A DNA stretch of 64,000 bases from SELP01 sp035969385 (GTDB lineage Bacteria; Pseudomonadota; Alphaproteobacteria; Rhodobacterales; Rhodobacteraceae): positions 1 through 64,000 of the forward strand of contig NZ_JAYKKJ010000004.1 in NCBI RefSeq assembly GCF_035969385.1. Direction: 5' to 3'. Below are positions 62,223 through 64,000 of this stretch, in pieces; within the stretch, counting starts at the first letter, position 1; each line of letters begins with the position of its first letter. The position numbers and the translations under genes were made by a program. Below the pieces are notes generated by a model, which was not told the DNA's origin, ran no database searches, and saw only the letters and a list, made by a program, of their open reading frames with translations.

Positions 62223-62567
62223 CTATTGGTAAGCTGCAAGCTCCCGTTCCGAGGGATACGTGTCCCATTTGAAGTAATGCATAATGGCAAATAGTTCCGC
62301 TTCAGGGGTCCCCGACACACCTACGTTCGCCAAATATTCCCGCACACCCTGAAGATCATGCACAGGCAAAAATTCCCTCAATCCATTTTGTGCAGCAATG
62401 GATGGCGTAAAGACATCATTTTCTAGTTCAGCACTATCCGTATCGATAACGAAACAGACCGTATGGATCGATGTGTCTTCTGGCTCATTGACGTAAACCG
62501 AGTGTCGCCAGTTATGCTGCTCAAGCTTCTCAAGCAGTTCTCCAATAGTGGTTTTGATATGCGACAT
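62223..62567 (-). CDS. Small AT-rich orphan protein
   Basis: A 114-residue acidic protein (MSHIKTTIGELLEKLEQHNW start; a TTG start 24 bases upstream is also possible, neither with a good ribosome site). Blocks such as VCFVIDTDSAELEND and HDLQGVREYLANVG are faintly like small DUF7716-type or immunity-like proteins, but I cannot assign a family. Its base composition and codon use are much more AT-rich than the flanking dusA and rplY genes, suggesting recent acquisition. Confidence 0.55.
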   Translation of the reverse strand: MSHIKTTIGELLEKLEQHNWRHSVYVNEPEDTSIHTVCFVIDTDSAELENDVFTPSIAAQNGLREFLPVHDLQGVREYLANVGVSGTPEAELFAIMHYFKWDTYPSERELAAYQ

Positions 62568-62712
62568 AAAGTGGTTGCGATAGTTGCTCAAACTTCGCTT
62601 AGTATTTCTAGGTTTTCAGGCATTTTCAAGGTCCGCTTGGTCCGGCAAAGTGGAGGTTTGCCGGTTCGGGGCTTTGTCTTGGGGGGCCGCGAGAACGGCC
62701 ACCTACAAAAGA

Positions 62713-62736
62713 AAACGGGACCCGAAGGCCCCGTTT
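62713..62736 (-). terminator. Intrinsic terminator of rplY
   Basis: A 10-bp stem (one wobble) with a TTCG tetraloop in the RNA sense (62736-62713), followed by TTTCTTTTG. A textbook Rho-independent terminator. Confidence 0.85.
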
Positions 62737-62761
62737 CCAAAGATCAGAATTACCGGAGGAT

Positions 62762-63394
62762 TTACTCTTCGGCGGCTTCCGCCTCGCCTTCAGCGTCGCC
62801 TTCTTCGTTCTCGGAAGAACGCAGGCCCGACGGGGCAGAGATGTTGGCGATCACGAAGTTCCGGTCGATGGTCGGCTTGGCGCCGCTCGGCAGGGTCACG
62901 TCGTTGATGTGGATCACGTCGCCAACCTGCAGACCGGTCAGGTCGACAGTCACCGATTCCGGAATGTCGCCGGCCAGAACGTTCAGTTCCACTTCGGGAC
63001 GAACGACGGTCAGAACGCCGCCCTTCTTGATGCCCGGAGCGGCCTTTTCGTTTTCGAACTCGACATGCACGAAGATGTTCACGCGGCTGGTGCGCTTCAG
63101 GCGCATCAGGTCGACGTGGGTCGGCAGGTCTTTGACGACATCGCGCTGCACGCCGCGGCAGATGACGCGGACGTCATCGTGGCCATCAACCTTCAGGTTG
63201 AACAGGGTCGACAGGAAGCGACCGGCCTTGAGCTGCTTGAGCAGAGCGTTGAAAGGGATGTTGATCGGAAGCGGATCAGCGCCGCCACCGTAAACAATGC
63301 CTGGTACGTCGCCGTTACGGCGAGCTTGACGAGCGGCCCCCTTGCCTGTCCCCGTCCGTACCGTGGCGTTCAGATCAGGGATCTCACGAGCCAT
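62762..63394 (-). CDS. rplY: 50S ribosomal protein L25/general stress protein Ctc
   Basis: A 210-residue long-form L25 (TL5/Ctc). The N-terminal 5S-rRNA-binding domain (TGKGAARQARRNGDVPGIVYGG) is followed by the TL5 C-terminal domain (VELNVLAGDIPESVTVDLTGLQVGDVIHINDV) and an acidic Glu/Ala tail. GGAG precedes the ATG by 8 bases. Confidence 0.95.
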   Translation of the reverse strand: MAREIPDLNATVRTGTGKGAARQARRNGDVPGIVYGGGADPLPINIPFNALLKQLKAGRFLSTLFNLKVDGHDDVRVICRGVQRDVVKDLPTHVDLMRLKRTSRVNIFVHVEFENEKAAPGIKKGGVLTVVRPEVELNVLAGDIPESVTVDLTGLQVGDVIHINDVTLPSGAKPTIDRNFVIANISAPSGLRSSENEEGDAEGEAEAAEE

Positions 63395-63552
63395 GGTTTT
63401 CTCCATTGGGTTATGGGTCGCCCTCCAAGGGTGTGCGACCCGGTAGAAGCCGCGCGTATAAGGCCGATTCCCCGGTTTGGGAAGGGCAAATGTTGCCGCG
63501 CGAAACCGAATGTGACTTGCCAAGGGGCGGTTTCCCGCCCAAGTCTCCGCTC

Positions 63553-64000
63553 ATGTCTGTTGTGAGCGCTATCAGCCTGTCCCGCCGCCCCTCTGCCGCC
63601 TTCGCGGCGGTGGGGTTGTTCTGGGGTACATTCGCCGCCTATGTGCCGGTGATCAAGGCTCGTCTTGGGGTCGATGACGCGGTATTTGGCCTTCTTTTGC
63701 TCGGGTCCGCGGTGGGGCTGGTCACCGCCATGTGGCTGGCGCCGCGGGCCGACCGGATCTTTGGCGCGCGCGGAATGCAGGTGGCGGCGGCCCTTTTCGC
63801 GGGGGCGGTGCTGCTGCCGGGGATGGCGACGGTCGGGATGGCATTTGCCCTGGCGATGGTCGCAGTGGGCATGGCGTCGGGCCTGTTGGACGTGATCATG
63901 AATGCCCGTGTTGCCGACCTTGAAGCGCGGCATAGCCGGGCGCTGATGAACGCTAACCACGGGATGTTTTCGCTGGCCTATGGCCTGTCGGCGCTGCTAT
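63553..64000 (+). CDS. MFS transporter, N-terminal part (cut by the window edge)
   Basis: An open frame of 149 codons from ATG 63553 runs off the right edge. It encodes at least four membrane helices (FAAVGLFWGTFAAYVPVIKARLG, FGLLLLGSAVGLVTAMWLAPRADR, and so on). The MFS loop-like ADRIFGARG and the later MNANHGMFSLAYGLSAL resemble the YbjJ-type group. The substrate is unknown. Confidence 0.75.
   Translation, partial: MSVVSAISLSRRPSAAFAAVGLFWGTFAAYVPVIKARLGVDDAVFGLLLLGSAVGLVTAMWLAPRADRIFGARGMQVAAALFAGAVLLPGMATVGMAFALAMVAVGMASGLLDVIMNARVADLEARHSRALMNANHGMFSLAYGLSALL

Overview
The window is GC-rich, densely packed alphaproteobacterial chromosome. It most resembles Rhodobacterales (Rhodobacter/Roseobacter group). 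The best indicators are a DUF1127 gene followed by a tandem array of CCUCCUCCC-loop sRNA hairpins (CcsR or 'cuckoo' RNAs), an UpsM-like leader RNA in front of mraZ, TRAP and dipeptide-type ABC uptake operons, and many start/stop overlaps (ATGA, GTGA).

Layout. 0-5 kb: a GT2 glycosyltransferase with degenerate hydrolase-like and deacetylase-like domains (its N-terminus looks cut off at the left edge), coupled to an OafA-type acyltransferase; together they look like surface-glycan genes. 5.0-5.6 kb: on the minus strand, a ccaF1-like DUF1127 gene followed by seven CcsR-type hairpins. 5.9-7.4 kb: an Mrp/ApbC Fe-S carrier and a GNAT. 7.4-15.7 kb: the first half of the dcw cluster (leader RNA and MraZ boxes, then mraZ-rsmH-ftsL-ftsI-murE-murF-mraY). 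It ends after mraY; a thioredoxin-like gene and an ornithine decarboxylase follow. 18-31.7 kb: housekeeping and metabolic genes (DUF3422, YeeE/YedE, an amino-acid-oxidase-like protein, M20 amidohydrolase, methyltransferase, moaA, a lipoprotein, an outer-membrane-like protein, and glmU-glmS-alkD) with two large palindromic repeats.

31.7-37.5 kb: a tight plus-strand cluster of DegT aminotransferase, Imm63-like protein, GNAT-like protein, E1/ThiF-like protein, membrane protein and nitroreductase. Its product is unknown, and it is the best candidate for an undescribed system in this window.

37.5-61 kb: a catabolic region. It has a flavin reductase, a class II aldolase, a sulfatase and a LysR regulator. 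A TRAP transporter follows, with an HcnABC-like three-part amine/amino-acid dehydrogenase and RidA. On the minus strand is a glutamine-synthetase-like/ALDH/Fe-ADH operon that could oxidise a gamma-glutamylated amino alcohol. An XRE regulator then diverges from a dipeptide-type ABC transporter operon ending in an amidohydrolase and a C69-like Ntn hydrolase. 61-64 kb: dusA, a small AT-rich orphan gene, rplY (L25/Ctc) and the start of an MFS transporter.

All functions are inferred from motifs read by eye; no database search was run.
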